Below, in pieces: positions 1 through 7,986 of a stretch of DNA of 43,420 bases (positions are counted from its first letter, which is position 1; every line of letters starts with the position of its first letter). A model generated the notes under the pieces. That model was not told where the DNA came from and did no database searches. It saw only the letters and a list, made by a program, of their open reading frames with translations. This DNA is from a bacterium HR08 (GTDB lineage Bacteria > Acidobacteriota > Blastocatellia > HR10). Where the stretch lies: contig BEHK01000007.1 of NCBI GenBank assembly GCA_002898775.1, positions 1 through 43,420 on the forward strand, written 5' to 3'. The position numbers and the translations under genes are program-made.

Positions 1-486
1 CCTCCTGTCACTTTCGTTTTCTACACAACTTTAGCGACACGACCCCGACCGGTGTGGAGAGACCTGAATAGATAGCTACCCCGGCGTTCGGCGACATACG
101 CATATTGAGGGGAGGTGATCGGTAGGCCAGCGAGGAATGTACCTCGTGGTGTTGATGGGAGTGCCCGACGGGCCGAATGTTCCCCGGAGCATCACCCGAT
201 TGATCGTGAGGCGTTGAATCGGGAGAGGACCTGCCGAAGAACGGCTCACCGGAATGCCCTCGAGGGCTCGGTTCATCGGGCCTTCGGGTCGGTCGCGCTC
301 TCACTGAGGTCCTCATGCTATCTGTAAGCCGCGCGGGACGCGCGAGTTCTCCGGCGCCTCTCCACACGCTCGATTGGTCGGGGCCCCTCCGTCGAAATCC
401 CGCCACATCGGATCAGCATGCCACCCGCGTTTGTGGCGAAGGCGGAGGTCGGTCGAGCCCTGCACGCCCTCCCCACCGCCTGTGAA
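1..486. other. Left-edge region without a supported gene
   Basis: I find no convincing gene here. The ORFs in the track (8..406 minus, 115..327 plus) have low-complexity Arg/Pro/Ser-rich translations with no recognisable motif. I looked for tRNA, SRP RNA, RNase P RNA and tmRNA signatures and saw none. The first ~120 bases are somewhat more AT-rich than the rest. It lies downstream of sfsA, so it may hold that gene's 3' region, but I see no clear hairpin plus T-run terminator. Confidence 0.5.
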
Positions 487-1191
487 TCAGCGAGGGAGGA
501 CGTCGACGGGGACGGCGCTCCTCACGAGAATACGCCCCGGAGTGACCGAACACGCATAGGCGCACAACACCACGCCGGCGTGCAGCGCTTCGCGCCCGGC
601 TTCGGCCAGCTCCGGATCCGCTCGAGCATCGAGTCGCAACTGGCGTGCATCGTCCCGCTGGATGAACCAGATCACGGCAGCGCGCATTCCCCGTCGAGCC
701 GCGCGCGCGAGCGCGCGCAAGTGCCGGGCGCCGCGAGTCGTGGGTGCGTCCGGGAAGAGCGCGATACGATCCTCCACGCGATTGCACGATTTCGTTTCCA
801 CAAGCCACACCCCGTCGGCCGCCTGCACGCGAAAGTCCAGGCGCTCGCCCTCATAGAAGACCTCTCGCTCCCACCTGAGGACACCGCAAACGGGCGGAAG
901 GCCACCGGCTCGAAGTGCAGTCTCCCAGAGGCGGTTCGGCGCCTGGCTGTCCACGCCCACCCATCGGCCACGATGACGCACCAGAAGCAACGTCCCCCAC
1001 GTCCGACCATGCCCCCTGGGGTGCACGCGCACCAGGGCTCCGGGGATCAAGAGTTCCGACAGGCGACCGGAGTTGGGCAGATGGACGTATCGGAGCCGAC
1101 TCGCGACCACGACCTCCGCGGCGAAGCGGTTCACGCGTCGCACGAATCGGCCCGCAAGAAGAGGGTGAGGAAGTCGAAGTTCCACGCGCAT
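487..1191 (-). CDS. sfsA: SfsA family DNA/RNA nuclease (sugar fermentation stimulation protein A)
   Basis: The translation carries SfsA family hallmarks in order: a basic RRVNRF segment, YVHLPNSGRL, ELLIPGALV, the PNRLWETAL stretch, the acidic LVETKSC strand, FPDAPTTRGARHL, IWFIQRDDA, and a C-terminal AYACSVTP. The ORF-track start (1383) gives 298 residues. The internal ATG at 1191 gives 234, the usual length of the family, and removes a low-complexity Arg-rich extension, so I chose it. SfsA binds DNA and has been reported as a nuclease; its physiological role is poorly defined. It is the only minus-strand gene I accept and is divergent from the catabolic cluster, so it is probably not part of the pathway. 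The intergenic region contains operator site 1, closer to the opposite gene. Confidence 0.9.
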   Translation of the reverse strand: MRVELRLPHPLLAGRFVRRVNRFAAEVVVASRLRYVHLPNSGRLSELLIPGALVRVHPRGHGRTWGTLLLVRHRGRWVGVDSQAPNRLWETALRAGGLPPVCGVLRWEREVFYEGERLDFRVQAADGVWLVETKSCNRVEDRIALFPDAPTTRGARHLRALARAARRGMRAAVIWFIQRDDARQLRLDARADPELAEAGREALHAGVVLCAYACSVTPGRILVRSAVPVDVLPR

Positions 1192-1289
1192 CCAAACATC
1201 AGGATATCGCACCACCGCCTCGCCGCTCCACACATCCGTGTTTCGAACGAGCGCTCGGCACCGGAGCGCTGGCCTCTCGGTCGCGCCTC

Positions 1290-1318
1290 TGGACTTTCTC
1301 GGCCTCTTCGTGTACCCT
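1290..1318 (+). promoter_or_regulatory. Weak candidate sigma-70 promoter P1 for the FeS oxidoreductase
   Basis: TGGACT (1290-1295), a 17-base spacer and TACCCT (1313-1318) give a weak -35/-10 pair. It is proposed mainly because its distance to operator site 1 (9 bases) equals the spacing at P3, where the promoter is clear. Low confidence on sequence alone. Confidence 0.3.
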
Positions 1319-1327
1319 CTCCCTTGT

Positions 1328-1345
1328 ATCAAACGATCGTTTGGT
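1328..1345. promoter_or_regulatory. TetR-type operator, site 1
   Basis: ATCAAACGATCGTTTGGT is an 18-base near-palindrome with a perfect 14-base core CAAACGATCGTTTG (1330-1343). It is 28 bases upstream of the ETF oxidoreductase ATG. The same arrangement recurs at 3491-3508 and 22842-22859. The core fits CNAACGNNCGTTNG, which I recall as the target reported for the TetR-family PaaR of Thermus. The likely binding protein is the TetR encoded at 34425; this is inference. Confidence 0.75.
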
Positions 1346-1373
1346 CGATGCATTTCGCGGAAGGAGCGTGAGG

Positions 1374-3380
1374 ATGCCGACACGAGAGGTCTATTGGAAT
1401 ATCCACCACGTCTGGATCATGTACGCGCTGCTCGCACCCACCCTGCTCATCTTCGGATACGGGGTGTACCGCCGCCTCCGGCTCTGGTGGCGGGGGCGAC
1501 CCTATCCGTTTCACTGGAAAGAAGCACTCCCGCGCGCAAGGGCCATCGCCCTCGAGGTCTTCGCTCATCGGCGAATGCTTCGGGAGGCCTATTCCGGACT
1601 CTCGCATTTCGCCCTCTTCGCCGGATTCCTCATCCTCTTTATCGGGACGCTCGTCGTGATGGTCCACGAGGATTTCAAGATTCGGATCATGCAGGGGGCG
1701 TTCTATCTCTACTTCCAATCACTCGCTCTCGATGTCTTCGGCCTGCTGGCGATCTTGGGCATCGTGATGCTCGCCGCGAAGCGCTATCTCATGAGGCCCG
1801 CTCGGCTACATGTGAACGTTCCCGAGCGAGAGGGCGCCTCGCGGCAGCGACCCGGAGAAGACGCCGCCCTGCTCGCCTTGATCTTCCTGATCCTCGTGAC
1901 GGGCTTCCTCATCGAAGGGTTGCGGATCGCCGCCACGCGCGATCCGTGGGGCCACTGGTCTCCCATCGGCTGGCTGCTCGCCCAAGGGTTCCAAGCGCAT
2001 TGGGAGGTGGCGATGATGCGGGAGGTTCACCGGTTCCTCTGGTGGTTTCACCTTGTGCTCGCCTTCGGATTGATCGCCTGGCTCCCCTACACCAAGCTCC
2101 TCCACGTCTTCACGGCCGCGGCGAATATCTTCCTGCGCCCCCTGGAGCCCGCGGGCGCGCGGCTCGCGCCACTCGATCTGGAGACCGCCGAGACATTGGG
2201 CATCGCCCGCATCGAAGACTTCACCTGGAAGGACCTGCTCGATCTGGATGCGTGCACCGAATGCGGCCGGTGCCAGCAGGAATGCCCCGCGACGGCGACG
2301 GGGAAACCCCTCTCGCCGAAGACGCTCATCCTCGATCTTCGCGAGGCCCTGTCCGCCGCGGAGAAGGGCAGCACTCCCCTCATCGGGCGATTCGTCAGCG
2401 AGGAGACCCTCTGGTCGTGTACGACGTGTCTGGCGTGCACGCGGGCCTGTCCGGTCTTCATCGAGCATGTGCCGAAGATCGTCGGTCTGAGGCGGTATCT
2501 CGTGATGGAAAAAGCGAACGTGCCGGAACTGATGGCGGAAACGCTGCGATCGCTCGAGGATCGGGGGCATCCCTTCCGCGGCACGACGCTCTCGCGCACC
2601 GACTGGTGCCGCGACCTCTCGATCCCATCCATTCGAGAGGCTGACCAGGTGGATTTCTTGCTCTGGATCGGCTGCGCCTCCGCCCTCAACGAGCGGAATC
2701 ACCGGGTCGTTCGAGCCCTCGTCCGCGCGCTCGGCGAGGCCGGCCTCCGATTCGCCATCCTTGGCTCGGAGGAACGATGCACCGGCGACCCCGCTCGACG
2801 AATCGGAAACGAATACCTCTTCGAGCAGCTCGCGCGCGAGAACATCCGCCGTTTGAACGCCTCTGGCGTGCGACGGATCGTGACCGTGTGCCCGCATTGC
2901 TTCAACTGCTTCGCCCATGAGTATCCGCACTTCGGCGGACATTATGAGGTGATCCACCACAGCCAGCTCCTGGCCGACCTCGTGCGCACCGGGCGACTTC
3001 GGCCCCGACGCCCTCACTCCATCGCCGTGACCTATCACGACCCGTGCTACCTCGGGCGATACAACGACATCTATGACGCGCCGCGAGACGTTCTCCGTGC
3101 GTGCGCGCGCGACCTGCGCGAGATGTCGCGCTGTCGCGACCGCGCTTTCTGCTGCGGTGCCGGGGGCGGATTGATGTGGACGGAGGAGCTGGGACGGCGC
3201 ATCAATCGCGAACGCGCGGAACAGGCGCTCCGAACCGAGGCCGCTGTCATCGCCGTCTCCTGCCCCTTCTGTCTGATCATGCTCGAGGAGGGCGTCACGG
3301 CCAAAGCGGAAGGCCGGACCGTCGAGGTCCTCGACATCGCCGAGGTGCTGGAGCGCACCCTGGACCGGGAGCCCACGTGA
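1374..3380 (+). CDS. Membrane-bound FeS ETF:(mena)quinone oxidoreductase, FadF/EMO type
   Basis: This 668-residue protein starts at ATG 1374; the track's longer ORF extends into sfsA sequence. Residues 10-250 hold about five hydrophobic segments resembling the haem-b NarI-type domain. Two 4Fe-4S motifs follow: CTECGRCQQECP near residue 294 and CTTCLACTRACP near 349. The C-terminal half has two CCG-type (HdrD-like) modules with CPHC, HDPCYLGRYND and CCGAGGG. This architecture is that of FadF/EMO proteins, which pass electrons from electron-transfer flavoprotein to the quinone pool. It suits the two acyl-CoA dehydrogenases in the cluster and the etfB-like start at the right edge. Operator site 1 lies just upstream, so it is probably controlled together with the cluster. 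Family assignment is strong; the exact acceptor is inferred. Confidence 0.85.
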   Translation: MPTREVYWNIHHVWIMYALLAPTLLIFGYGVYRRLRLWWRGRPYPFHWKEALPRARAIALEVFAHRRMLREAYSGLSHFALFAGFLILFIGTLVVMVHEDFKIRIMQGAFYLYFQSLALDVFGLLAILGIVMLAAKRYLMRPARLHVNVPEREGASRQRPGEDAALLALIFLILVTGFLIEGLRIAATRDPWGHWSPIGWLLAQGFQAHWEVAMMREVHRFLWWFHLVLAFGLIAWLPYTKLLHVFTAAANIFLRPLEPAGARLAPLDLETAETLGIARIEDFTWKDLLDLDACTECGRCQQECPATATGKPLSPKTLILDLREALSAAEKGSTPLIGRFVSEETLWSCTTCLACTRACPVFIEHVPKIVGLRRYLVMEKANVPELMAETLRSLEDRGHPFRGTTLSRTDWCRDLSIPSIREADQVDFLLWIGCASALNERNHRVVRALVRALGEAGLRFAILGSEERCTGDPARRIGNEYLFEQLARENIRRLNASGVRRIVTVCPHCFNCFAHEYPHFGGHYEVIHHSQLLADLVRTGRLRPRRPHSIAVTYHDPCYLGRYNDIYDAPRDVLRACARDLREMSRCRDRAFCCGAGGGLMWTEELGRRINRERAEQALRTEAAVIAVSCPFCLIMLEEGVTAKAEGRTVEVLDIAEVLERTLDREPT

Positions 3381-3424
3381 GCGATCCCTTCGCACCGCCT
3401 CGTCCGATGCTTCGAGGCCTCCCC

Positions 3425-3440
3425 GAGAGCGCGCGCTCTC
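3425..3440. terminator. Perfect 16-bp palindrome after the ETF oxidoreductase gene
   Basis: GAGAGCGCGCGCTCTC is a perfect 8+8 inverted repeat 44 bases after the stop codon and 21 bases before promoter P2. It lacks a T-run and a proper loop, so an intrinsic terminator is doubtful; a stable cruciform or protein site is equally possible. Confidence 0.3.
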
Positions 3441-3461
3441 CTCCCGGCGGACGAGAAGGGC

Positions 3462-3490
3462 TTGACTCATCACGGGACATGTGGTAATTT
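3462..3490 (+). promoter_or_regulatory. Sigma-70-like promoter P2
   Basis: TTGACT (3462-3467), a 17-base spacer and TAATTT (3485-3490) form a good housekeeping promoter. Operator site 2 begins at the very next base, so a bound repressor would cover the transcription start. It would drive the lipoate-ligase-like and PaaK-like genes through a long leader. Confidence 0.7.
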
Positions 3491-3508
3491 ACCAAACGGT
3501 TGTTTGAT
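3491..3508. promoter_or_regulatory. TetR-type operator, site 2
   Basis: ACCAAACGGTTGTTTGAT matches the ACCAAACG-NN-CGTTTGGT consensus with changes only in the right half. It abuts the -10 box of P2, the classic position for repression. It is the weakest palindrome of the three sites but has the best positioned promoter. Confidence 0.7.
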
Positions 3509-3932
3509 AGCGGATGCGGCGGCGCTGCGGGCGCGTGTGGGGAGAGTCCTGCGGGCGGCGCTCGATCAGACGTGGGCGGATCCTACAACCGAGGAGTTCC
3601 CAGGACCGGTTCAGCCTGCGCGACCGGAACGGCGGTAGCGCGCCTCCTCATCGGAGCTTCCTCCTCGCGCGGATTCCCGGAGAGAGCGCGAATGTCAGCT
3701 CTTCCATCGGAGAGACCCCGCGTGGGGTCCCCGAGTGGCAGACTCCTTTGTCTGCGAAGGCCTCGGATCACATCGCCCTGCGGTTCATCAGGGGACCCTC
3801 GGGATGCTCTCTGGTGAGATCCTCATGCCGGGGAGAGGGAATCGGCTCGTGCGCCGATCTCAGGAGAGCGCCGGGTGAGCGGGGGATATTCCCGCGAGAT
3901 CCGCGGCCCTCGATCTCTAGGAGGGCAACAGT
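3509..3932 (+). other. Long 5' leader of the lipoate-ligase-like gene, no gene seen
   Basis: About 420 bases separate operator site 2 from the next start codon. ORFs here translate to Arg/Ser-rich sequence without motifs. The stretch contains a REP-like palindrome (3714-3729) and a small hairpin GCAGAC-TCCTTT-GTCTGC (3738-3755). I do not recognise a known riboswitch. It ends in a strong ribosome-binding site, GGAGGG, 7 bases before the ATG at 3933. Confidence 0.45.
3714..3729. repeat. REP-like palindrome, short copy 1
   Basis: GACCCC-GCGT-GGGGTC is a short version of the dispersed palindrome found also at 6804, 7032, 12991, 17524 and 22748. It lies in the leader of the lipoate-ligase-like gene. 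Confidence 0.5.
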
Positions 3933-5123
3933 ATGGCGGTCCGACGCATTGACCTGTCCGGTATCCCGAATTCCTATTGGTCAGCTATTGACAACCTGAT
4001 GGCTCGTGAGATGTCCGAAGGGACGTTCCGCAAGACCGTCGTCGTGCTCCGGTTCAGCGAGTCGCGACCTTCGCTGAGTATTGGGATCAACGATGACGGA
4101 GACCGAATGCATCCGCGACGCGCGCGCGAGCGCGGGCATACTCCTTTTCGTCACCTCTGCTGCGGGGGTGGAGCTGGGGCGTTCACCGCTGGCTTGCCCC
4201 TGATCCTCTACTACTATCGAAAGCCCTACGAGAAGCCAGCCGTCACCCTCCTCTCAGAATCCACCCTGAACGGTGAGGCCAATGCGAGGGCTCTGCGTCG
4301 GCTCGGCTTCACGGCCGAATACCGGGCGATCGGCGATACGGAGATTCTCATCGGGGAGGCGCGCTACAAGGTCATCGCCAGTTACGCCGGTAACTACGCC
4401 CTGCCTGACTACTGGTCCGCCTGTAGCTCGATCATCTGGAGCCCGATTCCTCCTCAGACAGCTCAGGCCTATATGGAGTGCATCTATCACGACCCGGAGA
4501 AGTTCGAGGATAAGGAGACGAAGACGCCGCAGGCGCGGATGAAACCGCTTCAGGAGGTGGCCAAACAGCAGGGGATTTCGATACAGTTAGAGGACGTTAT
4601 CGAAGCGGTGATCGAAGAGAATGTGAGAGCCCTTATGGGGGAAGAGACCGTGATCTCCGAGTCCTGGGCGCCGGAGGAGGAAGAGGAGTTGGCGCGCACC
4701 GTGCCCTTCTTCGAGAGCGAGACGTGGATCAAGCGACTCTCCACCAAGGGCCTCTGCGCGATGGCGCCGGCAGCAAGCCGAGTGGGTGTGGCCGCTTATA
4801 AATCCCGTAAGCTCATCCGCGCGAGCCTTATCGTCAACGAACGGGGGGAGATTCACGATTGCCTGATCACAGGGGATTTCTACTGGAGACCACAGCCGAC
4901 GATCTTCTCCATCGGGGCCTTGGACTATTTCCGTGAGGCTCTGCGCGGTCTTCCCCTGGTTGCGGAAGACGAAATGGCGAAAGCCATCGAAGGCGTCTTC
5001 AATCGGCCCGATTTCGAGATGCCGTTGATCCGACCTGAGGACGTCCTCCGCGCGATTCGGAAGGCGGGCGAGCGGCTCATCCCCGTCGAAGCGTATCGGG
5101 AGCCGCTCGCGGCGCACGCGTGA
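3933..5123 (+). CDS. Lipoate-protein ligase A-like (BPL/LplA/LipB fold) protein
   Basis: The 396-residue product resembles lipoate-protein ligase A. RFSESRPSLSIGIND near residues 41-55 corresponds to the N-terminal strand of the fold. CCGGGAGAFTAG matches the Gly-rich motif, but the usual YHD-type residues following it are changed. YKVIASYAGNYALP matches the ligase lysine segment with the Lys retained. The C-terminal region has KLIRASLIVNERGEIHD and LITGDFYW, typical of the ligase accessory domain. No lipoyl-domain protein is visible nearby. It sits 28 bases upstream of a PaaK-like gene in the same unit. It may attach an unusual carboxylate or act as an acyl transferase instead of servicing classical lipoylation; that is inference. 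Start chosen at 3933 from its ribosome-binding site. Confidence 0.65.
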   Translation: MAVRRIDLSGIPNSYWSAIDNLMAREMSEGTFRKTVVVLRFSESRPSLSIGINDDGDRMHPRRARERGHTPFRHLCCGGGAGAFTAGLPLILYYYRKPYEKPAVTLLSESTLNGEANARALRRLGFTAEYRAIGDTEILIGEARYKVIASYAGNYALPDYWSACSSIIWSPIPPQTAQAYMECIYHDPEKFEDKETKTPQARMKPLQEVAKQQGISIQLEDVIEAVIEENVRALMGEETVISESWAPEEEEELARTVPFFESETWIKRLSTKGLCAMAPAASRVGVAAYKSRKLIRASLIVNERGEIHDCLITGDFYWRPQPTIFSIGALDYFREALRGLPLVAEDEMAKAIEGVFNRPDFEMPLIRPEDVLRAIRKAGERLIPVEAYREPLAAHA

Positions 5124-5151
5124 GGAGAGACCTCTCTAAGGGGGAGCCATC

Positions 5152-6435
5152 ATGCCGGATGCCTATTGGGAAGCCGCGCTGGAGACGATGCCGCGCGAGC
5201 AGCTCCTCCATTGGCAGGAAGAGCGCCTGCGGCAGCATCTCGCCTACGTCTACGAGAAGTCCCCCTACTATCGGCGCGCGTTCGAGGTGGCTGGGATCAC
5301 ACCCGCGGAGATCACGAACCTGGAGACGTTCGCGGCCGCCGTCCCCTGCCTCACCAAGATGCAGATCATCGAGGATCAGAAGGAGCATCCCCCGTTTGGC
5401 CGACTCCTGGCCGTGGAACCGGCGGAGCTGATTCGCATCTACTGGTCACCCGGGCCTGAGCTGATCGTCTTCACGCCGCAGGACTATGCCTATGTCGTCG
5501 ATCTCGCCGCCAAGGCGTTCTACACCTGCGGTGTGCGCCCGCAGGATATCGTGAACGTGACGTGCACGTATCACTGGGTCATCGCGGGGACCGTCATTGA
5601 TGAGGCTTTCCGAAAGATCGGATGTGCCGTGATCCCCGGGGGGGCCGGGCAGAGTCGAATGCATATCGAGGTCATGCGCGCGACGCGGACGACGGTCCTG
5701 TTCGCCTTCTTCACCTTCGCCGAGGAATTGGGCCGAGTCGCTCACGAGATGGGGCTCGATCCCGCGCGCGATCTCACGCTCCGTCTCGCCATCGTGACCG
5801 GGGAGTTGAGGGCGCGCGCGCTGCGTCAAGAACTGGAGCAGACCTTCGGCTTCCAAACGCGCGAGATCTACGGGACGAGCGAGGTCCCCTTCGTGGCAGC
5901 CGAATGCTCCGAAGGCGGCGGCATGCACCTCGATCCTCGCTTCATCGTGGAAGTCCTCGATCCGCAGACGCAAAAGCCGGTCGCCGACGGCGAGAGCGGC
6001 GAGCTGGTGATCACCGATCTCATGAAGCGGGCGCAACCGAGCATCCGCTATCGCACCGGCGACATCACCGAGGGATTGGACCCCACACCCTGTCCGTGCG
6101 GGCGGACGACGCCAAAGATGCGACCGATCCTCGGCCGGGTCGGACAAATCCCACGAGTGAAGGGGCTCTTCATCGTCCCGCGAGAAGTCGAGGAAGTCAT
6201 CCACCGATATCCGGAGCTCGGGCGGTTCCAGCTCATCGTGGATCGTCCGGAGATTCGCGATCGGCTCACCATCAAGATCGAGCTGAGATCTTCATCCGAA
6301 GGGGCGGGCTTGAGGGAGACGCTGTTGCGCGACTTGAAGGAGAAGATACGCGTGACGGCGGATGAGCTCGTTTTCGTTCCCGAAGGGAGCATCCCGGCCG
6401 ATGCCCCCCTTGTCGAAGACCTGCGGCGCGTGTGA
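5152..6435 (+). CDS. Phenylacetate-CoA ligase (PaaK)-like protein lacking the P-loop
   Basis: This 427-residue protein aligns with the PaaK branch of the ANL adenylating enzymes. It has YEKSPYYRRAFEVAGI at residues 34-49, EIYGTSEVPFVAAEC in the adenylate region, YRTGDIT, the PCPCGRTTPKM motif and the C-terminal RVKGLFIVPREVEEVI. Where the family has a TSGTTGxP phosphate-binding loop, this protein reads RIYWSPGPELIVFTPQD (residues 95-111), so the loop is lost. The second PaaK-like protein of the window (37739) keeps it. Either catalysis uses a diverged loop or the protein is a non-adenylating partner. It follows the lipoate-ligase-like gene in the same operon, under operator site 2. Confidence 0.8.
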   Translation: MPDAYWEAALETMPREQLLHWQEERLRQHLAYVYEKSPYYRRAFEVAGITPAEITNLETFAAAVPCLTKMQIIEDQKEHPPFGRLLAVEPAELIRIYWSPGPELIVFTPQDYAYVVDLAAKAFYTCGVRPQDIVNVTCTYHWVIAGTVIDEAFRKIGCAVIPGGAGQSRMHIEVMRATRTTVLFAFFTFAEELGRVAHEMGLDPARDLTLRLAIVTGELRARALRQELEQTFGFQTREIYGTSEVPFVAAECSEGGGMHLDPRFIVEVLDPQTQKPVADGESGELVITDLMKRAQPSIRYRTGDITEGLDPTPCPCGRTTPKMRPILGRVGQIPRVKGLFIVPREVEEVIHRYPELGRFQLIVDRPEIRDRLTIKIELRSSSEGAGLRETLLRDLKEKIRVTADELVFVPEGSIPADAPLVEDLRRV

Positions 6436-6476
6436 GTCCATGGGGCGTGATCCACACCGCGTGTGCGAGTCGGGCT

Positions 6477-7016
6477 ATGAGCGATAAGGAGCTGCAATCC
6501 CCGAAGCGACCGATCTGGTGGAGTCGTCACGATATACGGCCGTTCACGCTCAGCGATGAAGAGGCCTGGGGGCTCATCACCTCCCCGCCCTAGCGTTGTG
6601 TGATCGCGTGGGTCACGCGAGAGAACCGGCCGGTCGTCAGGTGCTCGATGGAAAGATCATGCTCGCGGCGACGAAGAACAGTGAAAGCCTTTCGGAGGAA
6701 CCCTGTGATCTCCCTCTGCTTCCAGAACGCCGAGGGCTCCAAACATGTGACCGTGCGCGGCCACGTGGAATTCTCCGACCACCCCGAGCTCATCCGCCGC
6801 TCGGGGACCCCACGCGGTCTGGAGACCGCGTGGGATCCCTCCGTTGGATCACGTCTTTTGTGGACAGCTATGGGCATCACCTGAGTGTGGAAGAGAAGCA
6901 GCTCGAGATCGCACGTTCCGGTAGCCCGGATCGGCTCATCCTCATCGTCCATGTGGAGAAGATGCTCACCTTCGATTGGGAGCAGATGATCTGGGCCGAG
7001 CGGGAGAATCTCGACG
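6477..7016 (+). pseudogene. Decayed pyridoxamine-5'-phosphate-oxidase-like (PPOX, FMN-binding) gene
   Basis: Fragments of one PPOX-type protein can be joined across frames. MSDKELQSPKRPIWWSRHD and RPFTLSDEEAWGLI lead to an in-frame TAG at 6591-6593. The same frame continues with RCVIAWVTRENRPVV. A shift of frame gives VLDGKIMLAATKNS, and a return gives VKAFRRNPVISLCFQNAEG and KHVTVRGHVEFSDHPELIRR. After a REP-like palindrome the other frame gives SFVDSYGHHLSVEEKQLEIA and LILIVHVEKMLTFDWEQMIW. The gene is therefore broken by one stop, at least two frameshifts and a repeat insertion. The ORFs at 6596 and 6600 in the track are pieces of it. PPOX proteins bind FMN or F420 and often reduce unsaturated substrates. 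The assignment rests on the general PPOX pattern and is moderately sure. Confidence 0.65.
6804..6839. repeat. REP-like palindrome, copy 2 (inside the pseudogene)
   Basis: CCCACGCGGTCT, a GG loop and AGACCGCGTGGG form a 12-bp perfect stem (6809-6834). It extends outward with one C:A mismatch to GGGA/TCCC. It interrupts the PPOX-like coding sequence and changes its frame. Confidence 0.75.
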
Positions 7017-7031
7017 GTGCGGGAGACGTGC

Positions 7032-7069
7032 GGGCACCCCACGCGATCTGGGGATGGCGTGGGGCCCCC
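7032..7069. repeat. REP-like palindrome, copy 3
   Basis: CCCCACGC (7037-7044) pairs with GCGTGGGG (7057-7064) around an imperfect GATC-containing centre, with GGG/CCC outer arms. It lies between the pseudogene and the CoA-transferase-like A gene. Confidence 0.6.
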
Positions 7070-7085
7070 GTATGGAGGATCGCTC

Positions 7086-7982
7086 ATGGCCACGAAGAAA
7101 GCGGACAAGGTGATGACTCTGACCGAAGCCGCATCCCTCGTGCGCGATGGGGACACCGTGGCTCTGCAGGGCATGGGGACGCAGATGAGCCCGCTCGCTC
7201 TGGTGCGCGAGCTGATTCGGGCGGGCAAGCGCGATCTCACGATCGTGATGATCGTCGGTGGCATCGGGCTCGATTGGCTCATCGCCGCCGGATGCGTGCG
7301 CCGTGTCATCGCCATCATCGTCAATCTCGATGAGTTCGGCATGGCTCACGCCTTCCGTCGAGCCGTGGAGGCCGGGGAAGTCGTCATGGAGGAATACAGC
7401 GAGCATCAGCTCCTGTCGCGCCTTTTGGCCGGAGCCTATGGGCTCCCATTCCTCGTCACGCGCTCTGGCCTCGGCACGGACCTGATCGCCCTGCATCCGG
7501 AGACCACGCGGATCATCGCGTGCCCGTTCACCGGACAGGAGGTCGTCGCCTGCCGAGCCCTCGTGCCGGACGTCGCCATCCTCCACGCGCATCGCGCCGA
7601 TCGCTACGGCAATGTCCAGTTCTTCCCGAAACCCATCTGGCTCGACGCGGATGTCTTCCCCCGCGCGGCGAAGAAGGTCATCGTCACCGTCGAGGAGATC
7701 ATCGAGAACGAAGAGATCCGACGCACGCCCATTCATACAGGCATCCCCTATTTCAAGGTGGACGCCGTCGTCGAGGTCCCCTACGGGGCCCATCCCTGCT
7801 CCCTCTACCCCTTCTATGCGTTCGATCGTGCGCTCTTTCAGGAATACGCGACCGCTTCGCGAACGGTGGAGGGCACGCGCGCCTTTTTGGACCGATACAT
7901 CTATGGTCCGACGACCCACGCGGAGTATCTGCAGCGGGTAGGGGGGGCCGAGATGCTCCTCCGAATCCGAAAATGGGAGTGA
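7086..7982 (+). CDS. CoA-transferase-like subunit A (GctA/IpdA type), first pair
   Basis: The 298-residue protein is a family I CoA-transferase alpha-type subunit. It has GDTVALQGMG, the PLALVRELIRAGKRDLTIV segment, LIAAGCVRRV, and ADRYGNVQFF followed by the VIVTVEEII strand. I start at ATG 7086, with a GGAGG site upstream; the track's 7017 start runs through a palindromic repeat. Subunit B follows 4 bases downstream. Classical members move CoA between acids; the related IpdAB proteins of actinobacterial steroid catabolism hydrolyse a ring in a CoA ester. The partner B subunit lacks the classical catalytic Glu, which favours the second type of chemistry. The substrate is unknown. Confidence 0.85.
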   Translation: MATKKADKVMTLTEAASLVRDGDTVALQGMGTQMSPLALVRELIRAGKRDLTIVMIVGGIGLDWLIAAGCVRRVIAIIVNLDEFGMAHAFRRAVEAGEVVMEEYSEHQLLSRLLAGAYGLPFLVTRSGLGTDLIALHPETTRIIACPFTGQEVVACRALVPDVAILHAHRADRYGNVQFFPKPIWLDADVFPRAAKKVIVTVEEIIENEEIRRTPIHTGIPYFKVDAVVEVPYGAHPCSLYPFYAFDRALFQEYATASRTVEGTRAFLDRYIYGPTTHAEYLQRVGGAEMLLRIRKWE

Positions 7983-7986
7983 GCGT

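Noticed and set aside
8-406. Minus-strand ORF of 132 aa and overlapping plus-strand ORF 115..327
   Set aside because: Low-complexity Arg/Pro/Ser-rich translations with no motif; typical spurious ORFs in GC-rich DNA.
418-1371. Plus-strand ORFs opposite sfsA
   Set aside because: Shadow frames of a clearly recognisable SfsA coding sequence.
3514-3999. 161-aa ORF and 3500..3817 ORF in the leader
   Set aside because: No family resemblance; the first overlaps the start of the lipoate-ligase-like gene in another frame.
6596-7333. ORFs of 245 and 94 aa taken as intact genes
   Set aside because: Each contains only parts of one PPOX-like protein, the rest being out-of-frame sequence; explained better as a pseudogene.
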